Of a stretch of 64,000 nt of DNA, positions 1-7,584 are shown piece by piece. The notes beneath the pieces are model-generated. The model worked only from the letters and a program-made list of their open reading frames with translations. It ran no database searches and had not been told where the DNA came from. This DNA is from Paenibacillus sp. JJ-223 (lineage in GTDB: Bacteria > Bacillota > Bacilli > Paenibacillales > Paenibacillaceae): NCBI RefSeq assembly GCF_927798175.1, contig NZ_CAKMMP010000002.1, positions 62,001 to 126,000 of the forward strand, given 5' to 3'. How positions within the stretch are numbered: position 1 is the stretch's first letter; every line of letters begins with the position of its first letter. Position numbers and translations under genes: made by a program.

Positions 1-1000
1 CGATCTCGCATAAAGCCGGAAAAACTTCATTCTCTCTTTCTGAGATATAATTCAAATAATCGTGAAGGACATCTGTCTTCCCGGACATCAATTCATACTG
101 GTAACGATTACCTTCTGCCCATTCCTTGAACTGTTGAATAACAGTTATTTCCTTCTCGGTCGGATCAATTACCCAGCTAGAATCGGTATATAAAGATACG
201 TAATGGAGTGCTTTTTCATATTCTTCAAAATAGAAATAAGTCTCTCCGAGTACCAAATATGCGTACAAAATATAAAATATAATCTCTTTTTTGACTTCTT
301 TCGGCTTAATATTACCGTACAATTCATAATGTACAGATGCTTTCAATTTCAATTTCTCTCCAAGTTCCAACAGCTTATCCCACCGTCGCACCGAAGCATA
401 AGCATTAATCAGTTCATTCAGTCCATCAAGCTCGTAAGGCTCACCAAGACGATCCACAAATAACTCAAATCGAGTTGCAACTGAGAGATTGTTAGTCTGA
501 TCTTTGGAAAGTCCAATAGTAAATAACCGATACTGACTTAGAGCCAAACGTTCGGAATGTTGCATCTTCTCACTCTCGGCCACCCAGTAATAGAGAGGCT
601 TCGCTGCCTCGAACATCCCCTCATGAAATAACTGTTCAGCCAACCCGAACAACAGGGGAGCGTATGCAAGATTATCCATCATTAGCTTAATTATTGTTTC
701 CATGCACTCGATCTTATCAAGTTCGGCACAGCGGTATAGAAATGGCCTAAGCCGCCGCCAATCGGGGCTTGTATGCACAAAACATTCATTGATGTATAAA
801 TCGTAGAAGTAACCTTCAGGTAATCCCATTCCGATAGTGATCCGATCCAACTGTTGCATGCTGATGGGACGCAGCCCATTCAACATACCGCTCAACGTAC
901 CTGAATTAATGCCCGATATTTCAGAAAAATGAATGAGCGTCATATTATTTTTCTTCAAGTAATCTTCCAGATGATCACGTATCGTTGTTAACGATCTCAC
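1..1000 (-). CDS. XRE-type transcriptional regulator with helical C-terminal region (3' end outside window)
   Basis: An open minus-strand frame runs from a GTG at 998-1000 to the left window edge, so the C-terminus is missing. The N-terminus (about residues 6-60) reads as a lambda-repressor-like helix-turn-helix with IRDHLEDYLKKNNMTLIHFS followed by SGINSGTLSGMLNG. After it comes a long, mainly helical region rich in aromatic and charged residues (AEQLFHEGMFEAAKPLYYW, YLVLGETYFYFEEYEKALHY) that resembles tetratricopeptide-type pairs. This layout is seen in XRE regulators with TPR domains and in peptide-responsive RRNPP-type regulators; no peptide gene is visible nearby. A GGAAAG sequence about 12 nt upstream supports the GTG, but a more upstream start is possible. 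Base composition is A+T-rich compared with the rest of the window. Confidence 0.72.
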   Translation of the reverse strand, partial: MRSLTTIRDHLEDYLKKNNMTLIHFSEISGINSGTLSGMLNGLRPISMQQLDRITIGMGLPEGYFYDLYINECFVHTSPDWRRLRPFLYRCAELDKIECMETIIKLMMDNLAYAPLLFGLAEQLFHEGMFEAAKPLYYWVAESEKMQHSERLALSQYRLFTIGLSKDQTNNLSVATRFELFVDRLGEPYELDGLNELINAYASVRRWDKLLELGEKLKLKASVHYELYGNIKPKEVKKEIIFYILYAYLVLGETYFYFEEYEKALHYVSLYTDSSWVIDPTEKEITVIQQFKEWAEGNRYQYELMSGKTDVLHDYLNYISERENEVFPALCEI

Positions 1001-1158
1001 GGGAACACCAACTTTCCACGTAAAAATAAAATGGTTAGCCAAAATATACTATACTCTTACATTTAATATCAATATTTTACTTGTAAATAATTTACTTTTG
1101 TTGTAAAGATACTTTATCAGCATTGCTCAATGGTCCAAAGGACTGTAGAGGAACTTCA

Positions 1159-1515
1159 TCATTGAAAGCGATCAAGCTTCAAATTCATATCGACACGGTC
1201 TGGAGTCCACAATAAGACATCTGTAAGAAACGTCAATGCATCCATTTCACTGAATTTATCCACGATTGACTCTAACATCTCCTTTGCATCTCCTGTGATA
1301 TGTTCAGCCAGGATTAACCCTCCGGTATCTCCATCAATATAAAAATGATCTATATTTGCGACCTTCTGTACATGCCGAAGCCATAACGTTCCTTCTTCCA
1401 CAAAAAAGATATAGCGTTCATTCATGACATATCCCTGGTAAATATACAACTCTGCTTCTTGATCAAAGGGGCCGAGCACTAATAAACCAAGTTCAAATTG
1501 GGTTAGGATTCTCAT
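1159..1515 (-). CDS. Hypothetical protein, 118 aa
   Basis: This minus-strand frame of 118 codons starts with ATG at 1513-1515 and lies upstream of, and in the same direction as, the XRE regulator at 1-1000. I do not recognise a family. The protein is acidic and mixed alpha/beta in character, with no signal peptide, membrane segment or metal-binding cysteines. The ribosome binding site is weak (GGTAAT). Codon use is A+T-rich like its neighbours and unlike the genes after 2.9 kb. It may be part of an accessory module with the two regulators. It is called a gene because the frame is long for such A+T-rich DNA and the protein composition looks natural. Confidence 0.5.
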   Translation of the reverse strand: MRILTQFELGLLVLGPFDQEAELYIYQGYVMNERYIFFVEEGTLWLRHVQKVANIDHFYIDGDTGGLILAEHITGDAKEMLESIVDKFSEMDALTFLTDVLLWTPDRVDMNLKLDRFQ

Positions 1516-1519
1516 GACA

Positions 1520-1844
1520 CTATTACCTGCATACTCATGAAAAAAACCATAAGCAATTCATAATCTCTTGAAAAATAATGAATTTCTAATCCTTCGCTAA
1601 CTAAAATCACTACTATTTCCCCTCCCTCAAAAAACTAAGACTCAATCGTTATGGCGAAATAACCATTAGATAATTTCAAAATATTTTTGATTCATTGATT
1701 TAAAACCACAAAAACATAACGTTTTACGTTTAACGCCTGTTGATAATACCACTAGAATTTTATATCGTCTATTGATAAACGTCAAGTGATTATTTAAAAC
1801 CATTTAACGTTAGGTTATGATAAAAGTGAAAGGTGGGATTGGCT
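1520..1844. other. Intergenic region between divergent genes with inverted motifs
   Basis: About 320 nt separate the 118-aa protein from the small XRE gene. The region is very A+T-rich and holds repeated AACGTTTTACGTT-like and TTTAACG/CGTTAGG words. CATAACG near 1714 is mirrored by CGTTAGGTTATG ending near 1819, just before the XRE start. These could be operators for a helix-turn-helix protein, which is inference. No further coding frame is evident. Confidence 0.35.
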
Positions 1845-2078
1845 ATGTCTATAAAAATAAGATTGGGCTACACTTTAGACGCAGCCGGCGTCACTAAAAA
1901 TGCACTAGCAAGGGAAGCAAAAGTTCGACCTAACCTTATATATGATTTGTGCGAAGGAAAAACAAAAAGGCTAGATTTAGAAACCTTAAATAATATCGTG
2001 AACACTCTGCGGGCAATGACAGGAAATGACTATACTCTTTCAGATGTGATAGCGTACATACCGGATGATAAGGAGTAA
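1845..2078 (+). CDS. Small XRE/Cro-family DNA-binding protein
   Basis: A 77-aa protein that is almost entirely one helix-turn-helix domain: ALAREAKVRPNLIYDLCEGK is the turn and recognition helix, followed by the conserved LDLETLNNIVNTL helix. It fits the single-domain Cro/CI-type proteins (HTH_26-like) common in mobile or accessory DNA. The ATG at 1845 is preferred to the in-frame GTG at 1833 because AAAGGTGG at 1829-1836 sits at normal spacing from it. A terminator follows at 2143-2180. The partner or target is unknown; the palindromic motifs upstream suggest autoregulation. Confidence 0.75.
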   Translation: MSIKIRLGYTLDAAGVTKNALAREAKVRPNLIYDLCEGKTKRLDLETLNNIVNTLRAMTGNDYTLSDVIAYIPDDKE

Positions 2079-2142
2079 AAAACAAACTGGGCTAAACATT
2101 GTCAACCGAGCGTAACGCTTTCTCACTTTTAAAGAGAAACAT

Positions 2143-2180
2143 AAAAAATCCATCCATTTTTACTTTGGACGGATTTTTTT
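2143..2180 (+). terminator. Rho-independent terminator after small XRE gene
   Basis: AAATCCATCCA pairs with TGGACGGATTT with one mismatch, followed by a run of seven T. It separates the XRE gene from the CRISPR array. Confidence 0.7.
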
Positions 2181-2237
2181 GTGTTTCATATGGTTTTGTT
2201 AACGTACTCAGCAATAATTAACATAGCTATTAGCTTT

Positions 2238-2670
2238 GATCATATTTGGCACTTCATACGGAGTGCGACCGTGATGTGCTGTACATTCAGACCAAGACCG
2301 GGGAATTTCAATCCACGCACTCATATAGAGTGCGACTGTGCTTCCGTTTGAGAGACTTTGGCCCGAATACATTTCAATCCACGCACTCATATAGAGTGCG
2401 ACCGCCTTGCATGATCCGACGATAGTACGATATGGAAATTTCAATCCACGCACTCATATAGAGTGCGACCTGCAGCAGCCACATGATGCCATTCAGCAGC
2501 TTCGTATTTCAATCCACGCACTCATATAGAGTGCGACCCTTATTTACAAGAGGTTACGCATTTGGCTGAGGTTATTTCAATCCACGCACTCATATAGAGT
2601 GCGACTTTGCTCGGTCTCGCTGCCGCTGTTCCTTGTAGATTTCAATCCACGCACTCATATAGAGTGCGAC
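2238..2670 (-). CRISPR. CRISPR array, type I-C class repeats, 7 repeats and 6 spacers
   Basis: Six identical 32-nt repeats start at 2305, 2371, 2438, 2506, 2574 and 2639. A seventh degenerate copy lies at 2238-2269, matching mainly in its last ~20 nt. Spacers are 33-36 nt. On the minus strand the repeat begins GTCGCACTCTATATGAGTGC and ends GTGGATTGAAAT, the classic type I-C form, with an internal hairpin GCACTC/GAGTGC. The ATTGAAAT end and the degenerate copy on the left both say that transcription runs leftward on the minus strand and that the newest spacers are at the right (near 2638). No cas gene is present within 61 kb to the right or 2.2 kb to the left, so the array is orphan within this window. 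Confidence 0.97.
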
Positions 2671-2875
2671 AGCGAAAATACACGTAATAAAGTCACATAA
2701 CGTAGACATAATTACGTATTACCTCTAATTATAACAAATACTATCCACATTTGTGGCAAAAGAAGCCTAAATTCAAAAATCAATGTTGCCAAAAGGTCAC
2801 AAAAATGAGGTTTTCGACAAAATTCGAGGTGCGAATCCCCCGGAAAAATCATGTGAGCTTGAGGTTCGCACCGAA
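2671..2875 (-). promoter_or_regulatory. Probable CRISPR leader
   Basis: The DNA adjoining the intact terminal repeat is A+T-rich and non-coding. Read on the minus strand it contains a TATAAT-like box near 2725-2735. At its far end it has an inverted repeat GGTGCGAA...TTCGCACC (2828-2872). I associate such a G+C-rich element with type I-C leaders from memory, so treat that point as inference. Position and composition fit a leader that drives pre-crRNA synthesis and spacer acquisition. Confidence 0.6.
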
Positions 2876-2928
2876 CAACATAGGTAGTCTTCCTGTGAAG
2901 GAGAGCAAAAAAATATCACTTCATCGTT

Positions 2929-3996
2929 TCAGCGCCGCTCCACCAAACGGTTCGTCATCCGCAATTCCTCGATTCGACCCGCGCCGATGCCGAACATGAC
3001 GGTGCGCAGCTCGAATTCGACCTGCTCCAGCCGCTGATCCAGCGCCTCGTCCGAGGCTACGGCCGACTCCAGCAGCGAGCGTCCGAAGCCCGCGAGATCA
3101 GCCCCCAATGCAATTGCTTTGGCTGCATCCACCCCGTTATACAGGCCGCCGCTGCCAATCAGCGCACTTTCGGGATTCATGGCGCGTACGTCGCGGATGC
3201 AGTCTGCCGTCGGAATGCCCCAGTCCGCAAAGGCTTCTGCCGCCGCACGCCGAACCGGCTGCTTGTTTCGGAATTTCTCCACCTGCACCCAGTTGGTGCC
3301 GCCAGCTCCGGCCACATCGACAAAAGCTGCCCCGGCTTCATACAACTGACGTGCCGTTGAACCATCGATGCCCCAGCCCACTTCCTTCACGCCAACCGGA
3401 ACGTCCAGCACCCGGCACAAACCTTCGATCTGCTTCAGCAGCCCGCCGAAATTGGTATTGCCTTCAGGCTGGAAAATTTCCTGCAGTCCGTTCAGGTGCA
3501 GCACCAGCATGTCCGCCCCGGCAATATCGATGGCGCGCCGGAACTCGTCCGGTCCAAAGCCGTAATTCAACTGCACCGCTCCCAGATTGGCAATCACCGG
3601 AATATCGGGGGCCCAGCGCCGCACATCGAACGTATGCGCAAGGTCCGGCTGCTCCACGGCAGCCCGGATCGAACCTACGCCGAGCGTCCAGCCCCGCGCA
3701 TTCGCCACGCGCGCGAGCCGTTCGTTAATCGCGCCGGTCGTATCGCTCCCTCCAGTCATCGAACTGATGAGCAGAGGTGTGCGCAGTTTTTTGCCGATAA
3801 ATGACGTTTCCAGACTCAACGCGTCGAAATCCAGCTCCGGCAGCGGGTTATGCCGGAACGCATACCGTTCCATGCCGGTGGTGATCCCTTCTCCCGCAAC
3901 CTGTTCCTGCAGGCATAGACGGACATGCTCCAGCTTCCGTTCGCTCGTCGGGACTTCGGGAAGCAGCCGTCTGGCCGCTCTTTCTTGTTCGTTCAT
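2929..3996 (-). CDS. fni: Isopentenyl-diphosphate delta-isomerase, type 2 (FMN-dependent)
   Basis: A 355-aa cytoplasmic flavoprotein converting isopentenyl diphosphate to dimethylallyl diphosphate, the entry step for isoprenoid synthesis. Full length is typical for IDI-2 (about 330-360 aa). Diagnostic motifs are present: R-KLEHV near the N-terminus, ISSMTGGSD (flavin and substrate region), VLHLNGLQE-xxQPEGNTNF (metal and substrate binding), VKEVGWGI, AGAGGTNWVQVE, and IGSGGLYNGVD for the FMN phosphate. AAGGGGG precedes the ATG by 9 nt. It is a single gene, downstream of the CRISPR leader region and pointing toward it. Confidence 0.95.
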   Translation of the reverse strand: MNEQERAARRLLPEVPTSERKLEHVRLCLQEQVAGEGITTGMERYAFRHNPLPELDFDALSLETSFIGKKLRTPLLISSMTGGSDTTGAINERLARVANARGWTLGVGSIRAAVEQPDLAHTFDVRRWAPDIPVIANLGAVQLNYGFGPDEFRRAIDIAGADMLVLHLNGLQEIFQPEGNTNFGGLLKQIEGLCRVLDVPVGVKEVGWGIDGSTARQLYEAGAAFVDVAGAGGTNWVQVEKFRNKQPVRRAAAEAFADWGIPTADCIRDVRAMNPESALIGSGGLYNGVDAAKAIALGADLAGFGRSLLESAVASDEALDQRLEQVEFELRTVMFGIGAGRIEELRMTNRLVERR

Positions 3997-3999
3997 GAT

Positions 4000-4540
4000 G
4001 CAACCCCCTTATGTGAAATGCCCGCATACAACTCTACCCAGTATAACGTTCCCAAAAGTCGATGGAAAGGGAGCCCGGCACGCTTATCCAAGCAAAACCG
4101 CTCCGACCCGCTCACCGGCAAGCTGCCCTTACAGCGTGACGATCAGCGCGCCATCGACGGATGCATAGCACCCCAAAGAATCACAGCCCATCTACATCCC
4201 TGTTTCGATTACCTGGGCGGGGCAAAAGGCCAATACCTTGGACAGATGCGGATAGATCGGGAATAGGTGGAAAAACTGATAGAAGCGCCGCGAGATCCAT
4301 CGGTCAGCGCAATCCTGACTGTTTTTCCGTGTACAACCGATATTCAGCGCTCCTGAATCTGTCGATTGCAAGGCACGCATCATTGATTTGCCGGATGCCG
4401 TCCCCGCTGCATTCCGTTTTTTTGCGTCAGCCGCTGCAAACCTGTGGTAATGGTAGACAACATGCAGCCGGGCTTTGGCCCGTAAGCCAGTCTGTTTCCG
4501 TACATACATTCCGATCCTGCCGGATCAAGGGAGGCATCAT
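4000..4540. other. Intergenic region, no supported gene
   Basis: About 540 nt between the divergent fni and phospholipase D-like genes. Several overlapping open frames occur on both strands, but none has a ribosome binding site, a recognisable domain or natural protein composition. It presumably carries the promoters of both neighbours. Confidence 0.5.
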
Positions 4541-6019
4541 ATGATTTTTTCTCATCGTCATCGCGATCGGTCAGACCCGCGCAGAGCCGTCAGACGTTTT
4601 CCGTACATAAGGACATTATTGGGTTTGCTCGCCTTATGGCTCGTCGCCGTTATGGCGTACCAGACATACAAACCTCTGCCGCCCGGCATCTCTTATGCAA
4701 GCCCGGAGTATAGGGTGAAGGATGTGAAGTTTTTGTACGATCTGACCTTTCCTTCCGGAGACGGGCAGGTCGAGCATGAACAGCAGATTTTCCAGCGGAT
4801 GCTTCAGGTCGTCGAACATGCAGAACAATTCGTCGTCGTCGACATGTTTCTTTTTAACGACTATCAGCATAAAGGGCAGCATTTTCCGCCCGTCAGCAGG
4901 CAGTTCGCGGATGCACTCATCGCCAAAAAAAAGCAGCATCCCGACATGCCCATCCTGTTTATCACGGATGAAATCAATACCAATTACAATTCCGCGCCCA
5001 ACCCTCTGCTCGAAAGAATGAAGCACGCCGGCATCGAGGTCGTGATTACGAATGATGACCCGTTAAGGGACTCTACCCCGATCTACTCTGCCGTTTGGCG
5101 GACGTTCTTTCAGTGGTTCGGGCAGGCCGGGGAAGGCTGGATTCCCAATCAGATGGCGAGCGATGGCCCGAAGATGACCTTGCGTTCCTATTTAAAGCTT
5201 TTGAACATCAAAGCGAATCACCGCAAGGTGGTCACCAGCGAAAAGTCGGCCGTCATTTCATCCGGCAATATCCACGATGCCAGCGTTTACCATTCCAACA
5301 TCGCCTTTGAAGTAAGCGGTCCCGTCATCGCCGACATTCTGGCAACCGAGCAAGCCGTGCTGGACATGTCCGGCGGCGGACAGGTTCCCGTATACGATCC
5401 GCCCGCTCAAAAAAACGACGGAGAGGCGCGCATCCGCTACTTGACCGAGGGAAAAGTGAACGATGCCGTCCTTCAGGAGATCGGCGCGACCGAACAAGGA
5501 GACGTGCTCTGGATGGGCATGTTTTACATCGCTTCGCCGATGGTGCTGGATGCCCTGCTGGACGCCTCGAAAAGAGGCGTGGATATCCGCCTGGTGCTTG
5601 ATCCGAACGAAAATGCCTTCGGGCGATCGAAGCTTGGGATTCCAAACCGCCCTGTCGCCGAAGAGCTGCATGACAAATCGGGAGGGAACATCCATATCCG
5701 GTGGTACAACACCACGAAGGAACAGTATCATACCAAGCTGATGTACATCGACAAGTCGAGTGGGGATGACATCCTGCTCGGCGGATCATCCAATCTCACT
5801 CCCCGCAACCTCAATGATTACAATTTGGAAAACGACCTGTGGGTCGCGGCTCCGTCGGATCATCCTTCCATGCATAAGGCAGCCGATTATTTTGAAAGAA
5901 TATGGTACAACAACGATGCCGTATTCACCCTGAGCTTGAAAGCATTTCAGGAAAAAACGACGTTTCTGAAGCGAATCGCCTATAAACTGCAGCTTGTGTT
6001 GGGCTTTACGACCTTTTGA
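4541..6019 (+). CDS. Membrane-anchored phospholipase D-like protein
   Basis: A 492-aa member of the PLD/cardiolipin synthase superfamily. An N-terminal basic stretch is followed by one membrane helix (LLGLLALWLVAVMAYQTY, about residues 28-46), so the catalytic part is probably extracytoplasmic. Two HKD-type motifs are visible: HRKVVTSE with Glu in place of the usual Asp, then SSGNIHD; and HTKLMYID followed by GGSSNLTPRNLN. The ATG at 4541 has AAGGGAGG 6 nt upstream; the longer frame starting at 4475 lacks such a site. It may make or remodel phospholipids (cardiolipin synthase-like) or cleave phosphodiesters; the substrate cannot be read from sequence. It stands alone, with a hairpin at 6036-6066. 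Confidence 0.85.
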   Translation: MIFSHRHRDRSDPRRAVRRFPYIRTLLGLLALWLVAVMAYQTYKPLPPGISYASPEYRVKDVKFLYDLTFPSGDGQVEHEQQIFQRMLQVVEHAEQFVVVDMFLFNDYQHKGQHFPPVSRQFADALIAKKKQHPDMPILFITDEINTNYNSAPNPLLERMKHAGIEVVITNDDPLRDSTPIYSAVWRTFFQWFGQAGEGWIPNQMASDGPKMTLRSYLKLLNIKANHRKVVTSEKSAVISSGNIHDASVYHSNIAFEVSGPVIADILATEQAVLDMSGGGQVPVYDPPAQKNDGEARIRYLTEGKVNDAVLQEIGATEQGDVLWMGMFYIASPMVLDALLDASKRGVDIRLVLDPNENAFGRSKLGIPNRPVAEELHDKSGGNIHIRWYNTTKEQYHTKLMYIDKSSGDDILLGGSSNLTPRNLNDYNLENDLWVAAPSDHPSMHKAADYFERIWYNNDAVFTLSLKAFQEKTTFLKRIAYKLQLVLGFTTF

Positions 6020-6035
6020 AAGAATGGCCCTTTCC

Positions 6036-6066
6036 ATCCGTCTGTCCCCTTTGCGGGCAGGCGGAT
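6036..6066 (+). terminator. Hairpin after phospholipase D-like gene
   Basis: ATCCGTCTGTCCC pairs with GGGCAGGCGGAT through G-T wobbles. The trailing T-run is short, so termination strength is uncertain. Confidence 0.5.
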
Positions 6067-6078
6067 TTCATATGACAC

Positions 6079-6128
6079 TTGACACGGGATGTGAAATATG
6101 AAAATATAATCACCTAACGACCGTTAGG
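6079..6128 (+). promoter_or_regulatory. Promoter and 16-bp palindromic TetR operator
   Basis: TTGACA at 6079-6084 and TATAAT at 6105-6110 (20-bp spacing, long) precede a palindrome CCTAACGACCGTTAGG at 6113-6128. The 7-bp arms are perfect and lie at the expected transcription start. The downstream gene is a TetR repressor, so autorepression of the whole efflux operon is the simplest reading. Confidence 0.75.
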
Positions 6129-6141
6129 AAGGTGAATGAAT

Positions 6142-6726
6142 ATGACTGCAACATCCATTCGGGATGCCGCCCTGATCCATTTTGCGAGAGACGGGTATGA
6201 AGGTGCCTCCCTCCGTGCCATCGCGGATGAAGTCGGCATCAAAAAGCCGTCCATATATGCGCATTTCAGCAACAAGGATGACCTGTTTTTGCACACGTTG
6301 TCCCATGCCTTTAAAGAAGTACAGCGGCATACGCTGGAATATTTCAGGGACCATGCCCACCTTTCGCTGGAGGAGCGTTTGAAGGGTTTGCTGACTTGGG
6401 TGGAGCACGAATACAACACGCAGGCGTCGGCCCGCTTTATGCTTCGCATGTGTTATTTCCCGCCGCTTGCGCTGTACAACGACGTCATGGGTATCGTATA
6501 TCCGTTTCTGGACGGATTGGAGCGTTCCCTAAAGCGGTTGCTTCAACGTGCCATACGGGAGGGGGAGCTTCCGTCCATTGCGTCCGAACAGGTTGCCGTG
6601 GCGTTCATGACCTTGCTGGACGGCGTAACGGTGGAGCTCATATACGGCAATTCGAGGCGATACAAGATACGGCTCGAAGCGGCCTGGCCTATATTTTGGA
6701 GCGGCATTCATCATCTGAGCAACTGA
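6142..6726 (+). CDS. TetR/AcrR-family repressor of SMR efflux operon
   Basis: A 194-aa repressor. The N-terminal TetR_N domain (about residues 5-50) has SLRAIADEVGIKKPSIYAHF and the following SNKDDLFLHTL. The C-terminal helical ligand domain is unassigned. AGGAAGG at 6126-6132 sits 9 nt before the ATG at 6142, favouring it over the ATG at 6136. It is followed after 34 nt by two SMR genes in the same direction, the same order as the yvdT-yvdS-yvdR operon of Bacillus subtilis. It probably binds the palindrome at 6113-6128 and is released by a cationic drug or guanidinium-like ligand; the ligand is inference. Confidence 0.9.
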   Translation: MTATSIRDAALIHFARDGYEGASLRAIADEVGIKKPSIYAHFSNKDDLFLHTLSHAFKEVQRHTLEYFRDHAHLSLEERLKGLLTWVEHEYNTQASARFMLRMCYFPPLALYNDVMGIVYPFLDGLERSLKRLLQRAIREGELPSIASEQVAVAFMTLLDGVTVELIYGNSRRYKIRLEAAWPIFWSGIHHLSN

Positions 6727-6760
6727 CACCAAGGATTGACGAAAGGAGAACTTACGCAGC

Positions 6761-7102
6761 ATGAACCGCAATTGGTTGTATGTTTTTATTGGAGGATTAA
6801 TCGAAATCGTATGGGTGAGCGGTCTGAAGCATGCCGGCAACGTCTGGGAATGGGCGCTCACCGCCTTGGCCATCATCATTAGCTTTGCTTTGATCATCGC
6901 GGCTTCCAAACGGCTGCCTGTAGGCACCGTTTATGCCGTTTTCACGGGAATCGGCACGGCAGGCACCGTGCTGGCCGAAATGATTCTTTTCGGAGAGCCG
7001 TTCAAACTGGCCAAAATACTGCTGATCGGCCTGCTGCTTGCAGGCGTCATCGGACTGAAGCTGGTCACCGACCAGCAATCTGCACAAGGGGGTGAGGCAT
7101 AA
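6761..7102 (+). CDS. Small multidrug resistance (SMR) transporter, subunit 1
   Basis: A 113-aa four-helix membrane protein of the SMR family. The first helix keeps the essential glutamate in GGLIEIVWVSGLKHA, and the signature GTVYAVFTGIGTAGTVL is in helix 3. Its stop overlaps the start of the next SMR gene (TAATG at 7100-7104), so the two are translationally coupled, as in paired heterodimeric SMRs such as YkkCD or YvdSR. Dual SMRs exchange protons for cationic toxic compounds or guanidinium. No guanidine-I riboswitch is evident upstream; control appears to be through the TetR protein. Confidence 0.92.
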   Translation: MNRNWLYVFIGGLIEIVWVSGLKHAGNVWEWALTALAIIISFALIIAASKRLPVGTVYAVFTGIGTAGTVLAEMILFGEPFKLAKILLIGLLLAGVIGLKLVTDQQSAQGGEA

Positions 7103-7416
7103 TGGCATGGCTCGCTCTGGTTGGCGCAGGCATTTGCGAAATTTTCGGGGTCATCGGCATTAACGGCGCCTCTTCGAGAAAAGGCTGGCGCTACGTTGCA
7201 ATTATGCTCGTATCGTTTGTATGCAGCTTCTCTCTCCTCTCTTATGCCATGACCTCCATTCCCATGGGCACCGCCTATGCCGTATGGACGGGAATCGGGA
7301 CGGTAGGCAGCACGTTGACCGGCATGTTGTTGTTCGGCGAACGTAAAGAAGCGAAGCGGCTGCTGTTCATCGCCATGATTCTGGTGGCCGCCATCGGCCT
7401 GAAACTGATTACTTAA
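7102..7416 (+). CDS. Small multidrug resistance (SMR) transporter, subunit 2
   Basis: A 104-aa four-helix SMR protein with the catalytic glutamate in GAGICEIFGVIGINGAS and the signature GTAYAVWTGIGTVGSTL. It is coupled to the upstream subunit by a 1-nt overlap and followed by a strong terminator at 7435-7465. The differing charge of the loops between the two subunits fits opposite membrane insertion and heterodimer assembly, as described for the YkkC/YkkD type. Confidence 0.92.
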   Translation: MAWLALVGAGICEIFGVIGINGASSRKGWRYVAIMLVSFVCSFSLLSYAMTSIPMGTAYAVWTGIGTVGSTLTGMLLFGERKEAKRLLFIAMILVAAIGLKLIT

Positions 7417-7434
7417 TCATCTTCATAAGCTATG

Positions 7435-7465
7435 GGTGACTTCAAATTAGAAGTCGCCTTTTTTT
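7435..7465 (+). terminator. Rho-independent terminator of SMR operon
   Basis: GGTGACTTC pairs with GAAGTCGCC (one G-T wobble) around an AAATTA loop, followed by seven T. Confidence 0.92.
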
Positions 7466-7491
7466 ATCCCCATTTACCAATTCCCTTCCAT

Positions 7492-7541
7492 TTGAAATCG
7501 GCTTTTCATTTCGTTTATACTTGTTTTGACCACAAAGTCAA
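7492..7541 (+). promoter_or_regulatory. Promoter and putative TetR operator of swrC operon
   Basis: TTGAAA (7492-7497) and TATACT (7516-7521) with 18-bp spacing are followed by the inverted repeat TTGAC-CACAAA-GTCAA at 7526-7541, covering the predicted start site. It probably binds the TetR protein encoded just downstream. Confidence 0.65.
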
Positions 7542-7584
7542 TTCAAGAACTCAAAAGTTCGGAGCTGAGGTGGATGTATCGTTA

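Noticed and set aside
2208..2453. 81-codon minus-strand open frame
   Set aside because: It runs through CRISPR repeats and repeats the same peptide (VALYMSAWIE) because of them.
4161..4544. 127-codon plus-strand frame before the phospholipase D-like gene
   Set aside because: No start signal, unnatural composition and overlap with opposing frames of similar length.
6020..6141. Guanidine-I riboswitch upstream of the SMR operon
   Set aside because: The region is too short and has none of the conserved ACGR-type bulges; a TetR operator is present instead.
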